Shown: positions 1-8,801, numbered from the stretch's first letter. The stretch is DNA of 64,000 bases from Paludibacter sp. (GCA_023666945.1 JAMPAY010000002.1:62001-126000); one strand, 5' to 3'. Notes: generated by a model from the letters alone, not told the origin. Numbers and translations are program-made.

Positions 1-503
1 AGACAAGGATATACGCCTGCTTTTACGCCGATATATAAAATATCGAGCAGTCCGCCTTGCTTAAGGATGATACCATAGTTGTGGTAGGCGGGGCTTGTTT
101 CATCTAAAAACGCAGTCCAAAGTTCGTTGTGAAACATTTCTGCACCGGGAAGGTTGGTGAGCAACATACCGAAAGCGATGGGGAGCAGGAGCAACGGTTC
201 GTATTGTTTCTTGATGGCCAAGTAGAGCAAGAAGAAAGCGATTAGCAACATGGCAATCATGCGCCAATCTTCGGCAATACGGGCAAAGCCTGTTTTCGTG
301 AAGAATGCGAGAACATCGTTCCACATGCTATCTTCGTTGACTTCTTGAGAAACGGCACATACGCCCAGTTCTTCCATGGTCTGAATCTCCGTACTTACGC
401 TTAATGCAGAAGCGGCTTCCGCTGTGCAGGAATCCTGTTGTGCGTAGGTGCTGACGTTAAGCGTCAGCACGAGGGTGAGGAGTAGGTATTTGATATAGTT
501 CAT
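1..503 (-). CDS. mmdB: Na+-translocating decarboxylase beta subunit (MmdB/OadB), partial
   Basis: This gene reads leftward off the window edge, so only about 167 codons are present. I translated it by hand from the ATG on the minus strand at 503. After a signal-peptide-like start (MNYIKYLLLTLVLTLNVSTYA) and a polar stretch comes the family hallmark near residues 75-120: GFARIAEDWRM, then LLYLAIKKQYEPLLLLPIAFG and NLPGA. In this family the beta subunit is the multi-pass membrane protein that decarboxylates carboxybiotin and exports Na+. It starts 33 bases after the biotin carrier gene, so it is the last visible cistron of the propionate decarboxylase operon. An alternative start at an internal Met about 55 codons in would leave a long untranslated gap and lose the signal-like segment, so I prefer 503. 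The Na+-binding region lies outside the window. Confidence 0.88.
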   Translation of the reverse strand, partial: MNYIKYLLLTLVLTLNVSTYAQQDSCTAEAASALSVSTEIQTMEELGVCAVSQEVNEDSMWNDVLAFFTKTGFARIAEDWRMIAMLLIAFFLLYLAIKKQYEPLLLLPIAFGMLLTNLPGAEMFHNELWTAFLDETSPAYHNYGIILKQGGLLDILYIGVKAGVYPC

Positions 504-536
504 TGTTTTCTGCCAATTATGAGTGTTCTGTTCGTA

Positions 537-1265
537 TTAGGCGATGACGAGCAAGAGGTCGTCTTGCATAACGTTTTGTCCTGCGCTAACGGAGATGTTG
601 CTTACCGTACCATCGGTTTCTGCCATGATGCTGTTTTCCATTTTCATGGATTCGAGTGTAAGGAGTGTATCTCCTTTTTTAACTTGTTGTCCGTCGGTAA
701 CGAGCACTTTTACGACCGATCCGGGCAATGGGCTGGTTACTTTGAAACCGCCTTTGGGTGCTGCCGGTTTGGGTGTATCTTGTTTGGGGGCAGGTGCAGG
801 TTGCGTAGCGGCAGGTTTAACGGGTTGTGGTTCGGCTTGTGCCGGTGCACCTGCTGTTTCCAACTCGATGAGTTTGTCGTCTTGCATGACATTCTTTCCC
901 GATTCAACGAAAATGGCCTTTACTGTACCATCGGCTTCAGCCACGATGTTGTTTTCCATCTTCATAGATTCCATGGTGAGCAAGGTGTCGCCTTTCTTGA
1001 CGGATGCTCCTACGGTGGTGAGTATTTTTACGATAGACCCCGGAAGCGGTGCACTGACGGTAAGTTTGCCGTTAGCGGTACGCGGTTGTGCAGCAACAGA
1101 AGGTGCGGCAACGGGGCGTACGGGAGAAGTTTCTTTTTTCTCTTTCTTTTCAATGAGCACATTGAAAGGTGTGCCGTTGACGGTAACTTCGGCGTTGTTG
1201 TCTTCTATCTCGTTGACGGAAACTTCGTATTTGTGTCCGTCGATAATGAATTTGAATTCTTTCAT
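537..1265 (-). CDS. Biotin carboxyl carrier protein with two biotinyl domains
   Basis: The product is 242 residues. Residues 1-40 form the short N-terminal segment common to decarboxylase carrier subunits. A Pro/Ala linker follows, then a first biotinyl domain (about 66-137), a second Ala/Pro-rich linker (138-170) and a second biotinyl domain (172-242). Each domain carries an intact ESMKMEN biotinylation motif, with the target lysines at K102 and K208. Carriers of methylmalonyl-CoA or oxaloacetate decarboxylases normally hold one such domain in roughly 130-170 residues, so this one is extended by a duplication. The two domains are clearly diverged at DNA level, so the duplication is not recent. 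The protein shuttles CO2 from MmdA to the membrane beta subunit. It lies between the gamma and beta subunit genes on the same strand. Confidence 0.93.
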   Translation of the reverse strand: MKEFKFIIDGHKYEVSVNEIEDNNAEVTVNGTPFNVLIEKKEKKETSPVRPVAAPSVAAQPRTANGKLTVSAPLPGSIVKILTTVGASVKKGDTLLTMESMKMENNIVAEADGTVKAIFVESGKNVMQDDKLIELETAGAPAQAEPQPVKPAATQPAPAPKQDTPKPAAPKGGFKVTSPLPGSVVKVLVTDGQQVKKGDTLLTLESMKMENSIMAETDGTVSNISVSAGQNVMQDDLLLVIA

Positions 1266-1303
1266 TGTCGTCTGTTGTTAGGTGTTGTTAAGACGTTGGT
1301 TGA

Positions 1304-1684
1304 TTAACGTTGCAGATTGTTCATTCCATAGAGTTTGGAGTTCCAAGGAGAGTATCTGCGGTCTACTTTCTTGATGGTGATTTTGGTTGACTCTTGGTCG
1401 TGCATATCGTTGTAATAGAGATGCAGTGCCATAGCGATGGCGGCAGTAGCATTGGCAGGGAGGTTGACCTCATGCCAATCGTCGTTGTCGGCAGTGCCGA
1501 CATTCTGCTTTACTATTTTTGCGTCCTTAACGGGCGTGCTTTTACTCACTTTGACGCGTGGCTGCATGATGAATCCGAACAGTTTGAGTATGAAGATGAG
1601 CACTACGAGGAGTAAGAACACCATGAGAAAGCCCAAGATCGTAATCATAGTCACGTGTCCCCAATTGGTTGCCAGAATAAGCAT
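1304..1684 (-). CDS. Decarboxylase gamma subunit (OadG family)
   Basis: A 126-residue protein with one strong N-terminal membrane segment (about residues 12-35, rich in L, V, F and I) and a soluble tail. OadG-family subunits have this architecture; they anchor the carboxyltransferase subunit to the membrane pump and help assemble the complex. The tail ends in a segment (ITIKKVDRRYSPWNSKL) typical of Bacteroidales members. The position, between mmdA and the biotin carrier gene, supports the call more strongly than the sequence, since gamma subunits are poorly conserved. The start at 1684 is the first Met; a Met 11 codons later would still leave the membrane segment intact. Confidence 0.8.
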   Translation of the reverse strand: MLILATNWGHVTMITILGFLMVFLLLVVLIFILKLFGFIMQPRVKVSKSTPVKDAKIVKQNVGTADNDDWHEVNLPANATAAIAMALHLYYNDMHDQESTKITIKKVDRRYSPWNSKLYGMNNLQR

Positions 1685-1707
1685 GGTAATTGTGTTTTAG
1701 TGTTAGC

Positions 1708-1742
1708 ATCGGTATGTAGCGAAAATGTCGCTACATACCGAT
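1708..1742 (-). other. Intercistronic hairpin between mmdA and the gamma subunit gene
   Basis: A perfect 15-bp inverted repeat (1708-1722 with 1728-1742, 5-base loop) fills the 66-base gap between two genes of one operon. No T-run follows it in the direction of transcription, so it does not look like a standard intrinsic terminator. A processing or mRNA-stability element, or a partial attenuator that keeps the alpha subunit transcript in excess, would fit. Confidence 0.6.
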
Positions 1743-1750
1743 AATTATGT

Positions 1751-3310
1751 TTACAAAGGAATATTGGAATGCTTTTTCAAGGGGTTGGTAAGCCGCTTTG
1801 TTTGCAGTTTTTCGAAAGCGCGTATGATACGAATACGTGTGTTGCGCGGTTCGATGACATCGTCGATATATCCACGATGTGCAGCCTGATAGGGCGATGC
1901 GAACTTATCGGTGTACTCAGCCTCTTTTTCTGCAATGTATTTGGCTTTTTCGGCGGGGTCTTCGATGGCTTTCAGTTTCTTAGCCTCCAAGACTCCCACT
2001 GCTCCGCTTGCTCCCATAACGGCAATTTCGGCATTTGGCCATGCATAGCACATGTCGCCGCGCAGTTGCTTGCAACTCATAACGATATGACTACCGCCAT
2101 AGGACTTACGGATAGTGATGGTTACTTTAGGAACGGTAGCCTCGCCATAGGCAAACATGAGTTTAGCACCATGGTCGATAATACCGGCATATTCTTGTCC
2201 TGTACCACAAAGGAAACCGGGAACGTCAACGAGTGTGAGAATTTGGATATTGAAGGCATCGCAGAAGCGAACGAAGCGTGCGGCCTTACGAGAGGCATCG
2301 CAGTCTAACACACCTGCCAGCCAGTTGGGTTGGTTGGCAATAATACCGGTGGAACGTCCGTTGAAACGAGCGAAACCACAGATGATATTCTTGGCATAGT
2401 CTTTCTGCACTTCCATGAAATCGCCATTATCGACAATGGTGTAGATAATGTCTTTCATGTTGTAAGGCTTGTTGGGATCTGCCGGAACGATTTCGTTGAG
2501 AGAGTCTTCTACGCGTGCGGTATCGTCGGTGCACTCCAGCAAGGGGGCTTCTTCCATGTTGTTTTGCGGGATGAAACCAACCAAGCGGCGTACCTCTTGA
2601 AGGGCTTCTTCTTCGGTGGAAGCCACAAAGTGCGTTACGCCCGATTTGGTAGCGTGTACGCGTGCTCCTCCCAATTCTTCGACAGAAACATCTTCTCCCG
2701 TAACGCTCTTTACTACTTTCGGCCCCGTGATGAACATGTAAGAGTTTTGTTCGGTCATCATGATGAAGTCGGTGAGTGCAGGGCTATAGACAGCACCTCC
2801 GGCGCAAGGACCAAAAATTACACTGATTTGCGGTACTACACCCGATGCAAGGATGTTGCGTTCGAAAATTTCGGCATATCCTGCGAGTGCGCAAGCACCT
2901 TCTTGAATACGTGCACCACCGGAATCGTTCAGACCGATAACGGGGGCACCCATCTTCATTGCCATATCCATGACATTACAGATTTTCTGCGCCATGGTTT
3001 CGCTGAGCGAGCCACCGATAACGGTAGCATCTTGTGCGAAGACGTAAACCAAACGTCCGTCGATAGTACCGGAACCGACTGCTACACCATCGCCCAAGAA
3101 GACTTTTTTCTCCATGCCGAAATCGGTGCATCGGTGTGTGAGGAACATATTGACTTCTTCGAAACTGCCTTCGTCCAAAAGCAGATTGATGCGTTCGCGT
3201 GCTGTGTATTTTCCTTTGGCGTGATGTGCGTCAATGGCTTTTTGTCCGCCTCCGAGTGCAGCCTCTTGTCGCTGCTCTATCAGTTTTTTCAGTTTTTCCT
3301 GATTGTCCAT
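1751..3310 (-). CDS. mmdA: Methylmalonyl-CoA decarboxylase alpha subunit (carboxyltransferase)
   Basis: A 519-residue acyl-CoA carboxyltransferase, the usual family length. It transfers the carboxyl group of (S)-methylmalonyl-CoA to biotin on the carrier protein, giving propionyl-CoA. The N-terminal half holds [14 protein letters not shown] and the CoA-binding segment [18 protein letters not shown]. The C-terminal half has the [13 protein letters not shown] and [10 protein letters not shown] blocks typical of propionyl/methylmalonyl-CoA carboxyltransferases. Substrate choice cannot be read directly from these motifs; the adjacent epimerase and sodium-pump subunits make methylmalonyl-CoA the obvious substrate. 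It is transcribed with the epimerase gene, with a 142-base gap in which I find no promoter box. Confidence 0.95.
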   Translation of the reverse strand: MDNQEKLKKLIEQRQEAALGGGQKAIDAHHAKGKYTARERINLLLDEGSFEEVNMFLTHRCTDFGMEKKVFLGDGVAVGSGTIDGRLVYVFAQDATVIGGSLSETMAQKICNVMDMAMKMGAPVIGLNDSGGARIQEGACALAGYAEIFERNILASGVVPQISVIFGPCAGGAVYSPALTDFIMMTEQNSYMFITGPKVVKSVTGEDVSVEELGGARVHATKSGVTHFVASTEEEALQEVRRLVGFIPQNNMEEAPLLECTDDTARVEDSLNEIVPADPNKPYNMKDIIYTIVDNGDFMEVQKDYAKNIICGFARFNGRSTGIIANQPNWLAGVLDCDASRKAARFVRFCDAFNIQILTLVDVPGFLCGTGQEYAGIIDHGAKLMFAYGEATVPKVTITIRKSYGGSHIVMSCKQLRGDMCYAWPNAEIAVMGASGAVGVLEAKKLKAIEDPAEKAKYIAEKEAEYTDKFASPYQAAHRGYIDDVIEPRNTRIRIIRAFEKLQTKRLTNPLKKHSNIPL

Positions 3311-3452
3311 AATTAGTTTGTATTTATAGGATTGAAGTGTAGGAATAACTAACCTTGTTGTGATGTTTCCGATACATTAAATCCCCGGTGTGTGTCAGGA
3401 TAGTATTCTTTGGCTTCAGTTGGGTTAATGCTATGTCGTTACTTTGTCCGTC

Positions 3453-3866
3453 TTATTGGGGTTGTTGGCAAAGTTCGGTAAGTACGCCGCATGTGGATTT
3501 GGGGTGCAAGAAAGCAATCATGAGGTTTTCTGCTCCTTTGCGGGGTGCTTTGTCGATGAGTTGCAAGCCTGCTGCTTCTGCTTCCCGGAGTGCTTCTTCA
3601 ACGTTTTCTACATTGAAAGCCACATGATGAACACCGCCTCTTCCTCCGTTCTTTTCGATAAATTTGGCGATAGTGGATTCGGGACATGTAGGCTCTAACA
3701 ATTCGATTTTTGTGTCGCCCACTTTGAAGAAAGCGGTCTTTACTTTTTGGTCAGCCACTTCTTCGATAGAGTAGCATTTGCTTCCTGTGAGGAACTCAAA
3801 AAACGGGATAGTCGATTCCAAAGAACTGACTGCGATACCCAAATGTTCGATGTGTGTCGGTTTCAT
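3453..3866 (-). CDS. mce: Methylmalonyl-CoA epimerase
   Basis: A 137-residue VOC-fold protein that interconverts the (R) and (S) forms of methylmalonyl-CoA, supplying the decarboxylase encoded next. Two beta-alpha-beta modules are visible. Likely metal ligands are H8 in IEHLGIAV, the His pair in GGVHHVAFNV and the Glu in VLTELCQ near the C-terminus, matching the family pattern. It is the first gene of the operon. A good Bacteroidetes promoter lies about 100 bases upstream (3969-3999), giving a leader of about 95 nt in which I recognise no riboswitch. Confidence 0.95.
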   Translation of the reverse strand: MKPTHIEHLGIAVSSLESTIPFFEFLTGSKCYSIEEVADQKVKTAFFKVGDTKIELLEPTCPESTIAKFIEKNGGRGGVHHVAFNVENVEEALREAEAAGLQLIDKAPRKGAENLMIAFLHPKSTCGVLTELCQQPQ

Positions 3867-3968
3867 AATGTAATGGATTATGTAAGTTTGTTTTTGTTTT
3901 CAGCCTTAATGGCAGGTTGTCCTGTATGATTTAGCGTATAGCAGGTAACCTATTGCCAAAAATTGCCA

Positions 3969-3999
3969 CAAAGATACGGCTTCTTTTTGAATGTCGCAA
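3969..3999 (-). promoter_or_regulatory. Promoter of the mce-mmd operon
   Basis: On the minus strand a TTG at 3999-3997 is separated by 20 bases from TATCTTTG at 3976-3969, the Bacteroidetes -33/-7 pair. It is divergent from the promoter of the histidine kinase gene. Confidence 0.75.
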
Positions 4000-4096
4000 G
4001 CGGGTGAGGAAAGTTTTTTGTCGGCAGGTATTTAAGATGGGTGCAGAGGGGAGATGTTTGTGTGAATGGAGGGATGTGTACAGCAAGAGGAGAGCG

Positions 4097-4127
4097 TTGC
4101 AGAAATGGAAAGAATGTTGTATCTTTG
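4097..4127 (+). promoter_or_regulatory. Promoter of the histidine kinase gene
   Basis: TTG at 4097-4099, a 20-base spacer, then TATCTTTG at 4120-4127. The start codon follows 25 bases after the -7 box. Confidence 0.75.
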
Positions 4128-4152
4128 CAAGCACTAACAGTGTAATGGATGT

Positions 4153-5331
4153 ATGAGATTAGATTATTTTCCCAATAAATTGCGTACGCTTTTTGTATTG
4201 GCGGCATTGCTGATAGTTACGGGTTCGGTGTTATTTACGAATCATTTGGCGGATGAGTTGGCAGAAGAAGAACGTAAGAAAATGGAGTTGTGGGCGGAGG
4301 CTACCCGTCAGTTTATTATGGCGGATGAGACGGCTGATATTGATTTCTTCTCGACGATAATAGAGCAGAATACCACGATTCCGGTTTATATGGTGGGAGA
4401 AGACGGTACGTTCTTATTCTCGCGCAATGTGCGAGAGCCGAAGCAGCATGTAGGAGCGTTTTATGCGCAACGTATAAAAGAGTTGCAAGAGACATCGACT
4501 CCGATAGAGGTGCATGTGGCGGAGGGTTTGACACAATATATTTATTATGAAGAATCGACCTTGTTGCGTAGGTTGTACTATTTCCCGTTTGTGCAGTTTA
4601 CGGTGATTTTTCTATTTGTGCTGATTACGGTATATACGCTATATACCGTGCAGCGGAGTGAACAGGACCGTGTGTGGGCAGGTCTTTCGAAAGAGACAGC
4701 CCATCAGTTGGGTACGCCTATTTCGTCGTTGAATGCGTGGAGTGAACTGTTGGCTGCCAAATATCCGGATGATGCTCTGTTGCCGGAAATGAATAAAGAT
4801 ATTGTACGTTTGCAGTCGGTGGCAGAACGTTTTTCCAAAGTAGGGTCGGAACCTGCGTTGGAAGAGATGAATATAGTGCCGGTGATAGAAGGTGTGTTGG
4901 ACTATATGCGTAAGCGTACATCGGATAAGGTGGTTTATACATTGCTTGTAGAGGGTGCAGAAGTGTCGGCGCATACGGAGCCGATAATGGTGATGCTCAA
5001 TAAGGTATTGTTTGAGTGGGTGGTGGAAAACCTTTGTAAGAACGCGGTGGATGCCATGGAGAACAGAGGGATAGTAACGCTATCGGTAGCCACAAACGAC
5101 AATAAAGTGTGTGTGGACATAGCCGATACGGGAAAGGGTATAGGGAGGAAACACTTTAAGGATGTGTTTAAGCCCGGTTATACAACCAAGCAAAGAGGAT
5201 GGGGATTAGGGCTTTCGCTAGCAGCACGTATTGTGGAGCAATATCATAAGGGGAAGATTTTTGTGAAACACTCGTCACCTACAACGGGTACGGTGTTTCG
5301 TATGGTGCTGGACAGGGTAGTTGCGCAGTAG
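4153..5331 (+). CDS. Membrane sensor histidine kinase
   Basis: A 392-residue transmitter protein. One membrane segment lies at about 10-30 and a second at about 143-164, enclosing a periplasmic sensor region of roughly 110 residues that resembles no domain I can name. The phospho-acceptor is H184 in the KETAHQLGTPIS motif, a form common in Bacteroidetes kinases. The ATPase domain shows an N-box (ENLCKNAVDAME), a G1 box (DTGKGIG) and a G2 box (GWGLGLSLA). There is no HAMP domain. No response regulator gene is adjacent, so the partner is elsewhere. The neighbour downstream is a TonB-dependent receptor with its own promoter. Confidence 0.9.
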   Translation: MRLDYFPNKLRTLFVLAALLIVTGSVLFTNHLADELAEEERKKMELWAEATRQFIMADETADIDFFSTIIEQNTTIPVYMVGEDGTFLFSRNVREPKQHVGAFYAQRIKELQETSTPIEVHVAEGLTQYIYYEESTLLRRLYYFPFVQFTVIFLFVLITVYTLYTVQRSEQDRVWAGLSKETAHQLGTPISSLNAWSELLAAKYPDDALLPEMNKDIVRLQSVAERFSKVGSEPALEEMNIVPVIEGVLDYMRKRTSDKVVYTLLVEGAEVSAHTEPIMVMLNKVLFEWVVENLCKNAVDAMENRGIVTLSVATNDNKVCVDIADTGKGIGRKHFKDVFKPGYTTKQRGWGLGLSLAARIVEQYHKGKIFVKHSSPTTGTVFRMVLDRVVAQ

Positions 5332-5351
5332 TGTTTTTTGTTGTACCTTTG
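5321..5351 (+). promoter_or_regulatory. Promoter of the TonB-dependent receptor gene
   Basis: TTG at 5321-5323, 20 bases, TACCTTTG at 5344-5351. The -33 element lies inside the last codons of the kinase gene. The box overlaps the upstream part of the open frame, which shows that translation starts at 5383 and not further upstream. Confidence 0.75.
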
Positions 5352-5382
5352 CACTCGGTTTGATTGTATAGAAGGTATAATT

Positions 5383-7665
5383 ATGAGAAAAATCACTATG
5401 ATGTTGTGCAGCGTTCTGCTGCTTTGTTCTGTTTGTGTGTGGGCTGATACGGATGCGAATTTGACGGGGCATGTGTTGGATGCCGAAACGGGTGAACATA
5501 TGTCGTATGTGACAGTGCAGGTTCAGGGTACGGCGATAGGCGGTATGACTGACGAATCGGGACACTACTATCTGCATAATCTGCCTGAGGGCAAGCAAGT
5601 GGTGGTGTTTTCTTGTATCGGTTATGAAACACAAGAGAAGGAGGTGGTTGTAACAGCCTCTTGTCTGAAAGAATTGAATGTGGAGTTGCGTGAATACTCG
5701 GCAGAATTGGTCGGTGTGACGGTTATCGCCAATAGGTATGAGAGCAAAAGCAAGGAGGCATCGTCGATAGTGAATGTGTTGTCGCCTTTGGTGTTTGAGA
5801 CCACAACGGCTCATTGTATGGCAGATGTGCTGGATTTTCAGACCGGTCTGCGTGTGGAAACTTCGTGCGCCAACTGCGGTCAGACCCAACTGCGTATGAA
5901 TGGTTTGGGCGGTCAGTATTCGCAGATACTGATGGATTCGCGTCCGATATTTTCTTCGTTGGCATCGGTGTATGGATTGGAGCAAGTGCCTACGGGTATG
6001 GTAGACAAAGTGGAAGTGGTGCGTGGGGGCGGATCTGCCGTGTTTGGTGCGAATGCGATAGCCGGTGTGGTGAATATTGTGACGAAGGAGCCGGTGCGTA
6101 ACTTTATTAATGTGAATCATACATCGTCGTTCTTGGAAAAGGGGGCGTATGACATTAACACATCGATGAATGCTTCGGTGGTGTCGGATAATAGGAAAGC
6201 AGGTTTGTTTCTTTTTGCCGTGCAGCGTAACAGAAAGCAATACGACCGCGATGGTGACGGCTATTCGGATATTCCGAAACTGAACAGTACAACAGCAGGG
6301 TTGCGCAGTTTTTTTAAAACTTCCGCTTACTCGAAGATTACGGTGGAGTATCATCATGTAACGGATTATCGTCGCGGCGGCTGTGATGTGGATTTGCCGC
6401 CTCATGAGACGAACCTTGCCGAGCAATTGCGCCATAATATAGATGCAGGTGCGTTGAAGTTTGATTGGTCAACTCCCGATAACAAGCACTATGTGGCAGT
6501 ATATACGAATGCACAATATATAGGGCGTGACAGTTATTTCGGTACGGACAAGAATCCTGATGCTTACGGACGTTCGACCGATCTTACGGCATTGGCGGGC
6601 GGGCAGTACCGTTTTAACTATATGTGCGGGGCGGTGCCTACGGAGTTGAATGCGGGTGTGGAGTATTCGTATAACGATTTGCATGATAAGATATTGGGGT
6701 ATGGGCGTAATATGCGTCAGCAGGTGCATGTGTATGGCGGTTATGCGCAGAATGAGTGGAAGACCGATAGGTGGGCGGTGTTGTTAGGTTTGCGTCTGGA
6801 TAAACATTCGTTGCTTAAAGCGCCGGTATGTTCGCCGCGTGTGAATATCCGTTATACTCCTTTGAAAGAGATAGTATTGCGTCTTACTTATGCGCGCGGC
6901 TATCGTGCCCCGCAGGCTTATGAAGAAGATCTTCATGTGAATGCCGTGGGCGGTGAGGTAGCGCTCATAACGCTTGACCCGAAGTTGAAACCCGAATACT
7001 CGAATAGCGTTACGGTGAGTGCAGACCTTTATAAGACTTTCGGGCACTGGGAGACCAATCTTACCATAGAGGGATTCTTTACACAATTGGACAATGTGTT
7101 TGCCTTGGTGGAAAACGGGCATGACTCAGACGGTAACTTATTGCTTACAAGAACGAATGCTTCGGGTGCGCGTGTGGCGGGACTGAATGTGGAAGCGGGA
7201 GTGTCGTTTCGTAAGTTAGTGACCTTGCAATGCGGCTATACGTTTCAGCGTAGTTTGTATATCGATCCGTTCAGTTGGAGCGATGAGGCATCGTTGACTC
7301 CGCAGCATCGTATGTTCAGAACGCCGGATAATTACGGCTATTTTCTACTCAACCTGACCCCCGTACATGATTTGACCATTTCGCTGAATGGCAAGTTGAC
7401 GGGCAATATGCTGGTACAACACTATGCGGGCTATGTGGAGCATGATATGGAAACGCTGACCAAGCCTTTTGTTGACTTAGGTGTAAAAATAGCCTACGAA
7501 ATACACCTTTACAAGGAATATACATTGGAGGTGAACTGCGGTGTGAAGAACGTATTGAATCAGTATCAAGACGATTTGGATAAGGGCATGGAACGTGACG
7601 GAGGTTATGTGTACGGACCTTCCTTGCCTCGTACGTATTTCGTGGGGCTGAATTTGAAGATTTAA
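5383..7665 (+). CDS. TonB-dependent outer-membrane receptor
   Basis: A 760-residue receptor. The signal peptide (MRKITMMLCSVLLLCSVCVWA) is followed by a carboxypeptidase-regulatory-like domain (about 22-105, with TDESGHYYLHNLP and CIGYETQEKE). Next come a plug domain (about 115-235, with VDKVEVVRGGGSAVFGANAIAG) and a 22-strand-type barrel ending in a C-terminal aromatic strand (TYFVGLNLKI). It should bring a ligand too large for porins across the outer membrane at the expense of TonB energy. The plug contains a Cys pair (SCANCGQTQ) that could bind metal or form a disulfide. The fold resembles BtuB or siderophore receptors rather than SusC, and no SusD-like gene is nearby. The ligand is unknown. 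Confidence 0.92.
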   Translation: MRKITMMLCSVLLLCSVCVWADTDANLTGHVLDAETGEHMSYVTVQVQGTAIGGMTDESGHYYLHNLPEGKQVVVFSCIGYETQEKEVVVTASCLKELNVELREYSAELVGVTVIANRYESKSKEASSIVNVLSPLVFETTTAHCMADVLDFQTGLRVETSCANCGQTQLRMNGLGGQYSQILMDSRPIFSSLASVYGLEQVPTGMVDKVEVVRGGGSAVFGANAIAGVVNIVTKEPVRNFINVNHTSSFLEKGAYDINTSMNASVVSDNRKAGLFLFAVQRNRKQYDRDGDGYSDIPKLNSTTAGLRSFFKTSAYSKITVEYHHVTDYRRGGCDVDLPPHETNLAEQLRHNIDAGALKFDWSTPDNKHYVAVYTNAQYIGRDSYFGTDKNPDAYGRSTDLTALAGGQYRFNYMCGAVPTELNAGVEYSYNDLHDKILGYGRNMRQQVHVYGGYAQNEWKTDRWAVLLGLRLDKHSLLKAPVCSPRVNIRYTPLKEIVLRLTYARGYRAPQAYEEDLHVNAVGGEVALITLDPKLKPEYSNSVTVSADLYKTFGHWETNLTIEGFFTQLDNVFALVENGHDSDGNLLLTRTNASGARVAGLNVEAGVSFRKLVTLQCGYTFQRSLYIDPFSWSDEASLTPQHRMFRTPDNYGYFLLNLTPVHDLTISLNGKLTGNMLVQHYAGYVEHDMETLTKPFVDLGVKIAYEIHLYKEYTLEVNCGVKNVLNQYQDDLDKGMERDGGYVYGPSLPRTYFVGLNLKI

Positions 7666-7675
7666 GCGTTTTTTA

Positions 7676-8512
7676 TTAAGATATTTTTTCCGTATAGATG
7701 AAGCAGTCGTTGAAAACAGCGGCTGCTTTTTCGTATGCAGGTGCGTTGTCGTCGGTGAAGATTCCGAAGACGCTTGCTCCGCTGCCGGACATGGCTGCAT
7801 AATCGGCTCCCATTTGGTAGAGTTGTTGTTTGATGCCGGCGATGGCGGGAAATTGCGCAAAGACGGTTGTCTCGAAATCGTTGATGACTTTTCCTTTCCA
7901 TTCAGCCACGGGAAGTTGCAGGGCTTCCAGCAGATTGCAGGCGGGTTGCTGCGGTGTGATGCCGCTATAGGCTGCTTTGGTAGATACGTGTATATCGGGT
8001 TTTACGAGAAGGAGGGTATGACCTTTGAGTGACAGAGGGTAGGGGGTGAGTTGTTCTCCTATGCCTGTGGCGTGGCAGGGTGTGTTTTCGATAAAGAACG
8101 CACAATCGGCTCCCAGCGGGCTGACTTCTTGTTTGAGTTGCTCTTTGCTGAGGGAAAGTGAGAATAGAGAGTTGATGGCGATAGCGGTATGTGCGGCATC
8201 GCTACTACCTCCGCCCAAGCCTGCTCCGAAAGGAATATGTTTGCCAAAACCGACACGCAATCCGCCGATTGTGTAACGTGCGGCAAAGCGGCGATAGGTG
8301 CGCACTATGAGATTGTCTTCGCTCGTACAATCAAGCGGAATACCGTCTGTGGTTTGCAGAAGAATGTCGCCAGATGTATCGTCGCGCTCGATGTTGAGCG
8401 TGTCGTGCAGATGAATGGGGAAAAAGAGTGTGTCGATATTGTGATAGCCGTCGGGGCGACGTTCGACGACGTTGAGCCCGAGATTGAGTTTGGCATTGGG
8501 ATGCAGAAGCAT
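7676..8512 (-). CDS. ispE: 4-diphosphocytidyl-2-C-methyl-D-erythritol kinase
   Basis: A GHMP-family kinase of 278 residues that phosphorylates CDP-methylerythritol in the MEP route to isoprenoids. The N-terminal NAKLNLGL block and the glycine-rich ATP loop PFGAGLGGGSSDAA are diagnostic, and a C-terminal GSGASVFGIF block matches the family. The open frame extends 58 codons further upstream, but the start at 8512 fits the family N-terminus and a -7 box sits at 8541-8548, inside that extension. It converges with the TonB receptor gene, with only 10 bases between the stops. ispF, two steps later in the same route, lies 6 kb away on the other strand. Confidence 0.95.
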   Translation of the reverse strand: MLLHPNAKLNLGLNVVERRPDGYHNIDTLFFPIHLHDTLNIERDDTSGDILLQTTDGIPLDCTSEDNLIVRTYRRFAARYTIGGLRVGFGKHIPFGAGLGGGSSDAAHTAIAINSLFSLSLSKEQLKQEVSPLGADCAFFIENTPCHATGIGEQLTPYPLSLKGHTLLLVKPDIHVSTKAAYSGITPQQPACNLLEALQLPVAEWKGKVINDFETTVFAQFPAIAGIKQQLYQMGADYAAMSGSGASVFGIFTDDNAPAYEKAAAVFNDCFIYTEKIS

Positions 8513-8540
8513 AGGCGGGGTGTCAGTTGGTTTGAAAGTG

Positions 8541-8548
8541 CAAAGATA
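8541..8548 (-). promoter_or_regulatory. -7 box of the ispE promoter
   Basis: TATCTTTG on the minus strand, 28 bases upstream of the chosen start. I do not see a clear TTG at the expected -33 position. Confidence 0.55.
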
Positions 8549-8801
8549 ATGCAAAATATTCATACAGAAAGAGGGACGGAGAAAATTTTGTTTCAGGTAG
8601 TGCGGCGGAGGGAATGGGCGGGCTGCAAAAACAGGAGATGAGGTGGCAAATGTGTAGGTTGGTATTGTGTGTGGCGGTAGCGCCAAAAGGGGGAATTGTG
8701 CATGTGTTTCAGGTGTGAGATTTGTAGGGGCGGTGGGTGTGAGCAGGTGATTAGAGGTAAGATGTTCTTTAAGAAAGTATGTTCGTTTTTTAAGGTGTAT
8801 A
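8549..8801. other. Gene-free stretch between ispE and rex
   Basis: Between the divergent ispE and rex promoters I find no credible coding frame, no RNA gene and no strong inverted repeat. I looked for a Rex-type operator and saw no convincing palindrome. Confidence 0.5.

Noticed and set aside
519-1307. Long plus-strand open frames opposite the biotin carrier gene
   Set aside because: They are shadows of the minus-strand gene, which has clear biotinyl domains; the plus-strand products have no family pattern.
5275-6435. A 386-codon minus-strand frame opposite the TonB receptor
   Set aside because: His/Arg/Thr-rich composition without domains, fully inside a recognisable receptor gene; a codon-bias artefact.
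8513-8686. A 58-residue N-terminal extension of IspE
   Set aside because: The family starts at the internal Met, and a -7 box lies inside the extension.
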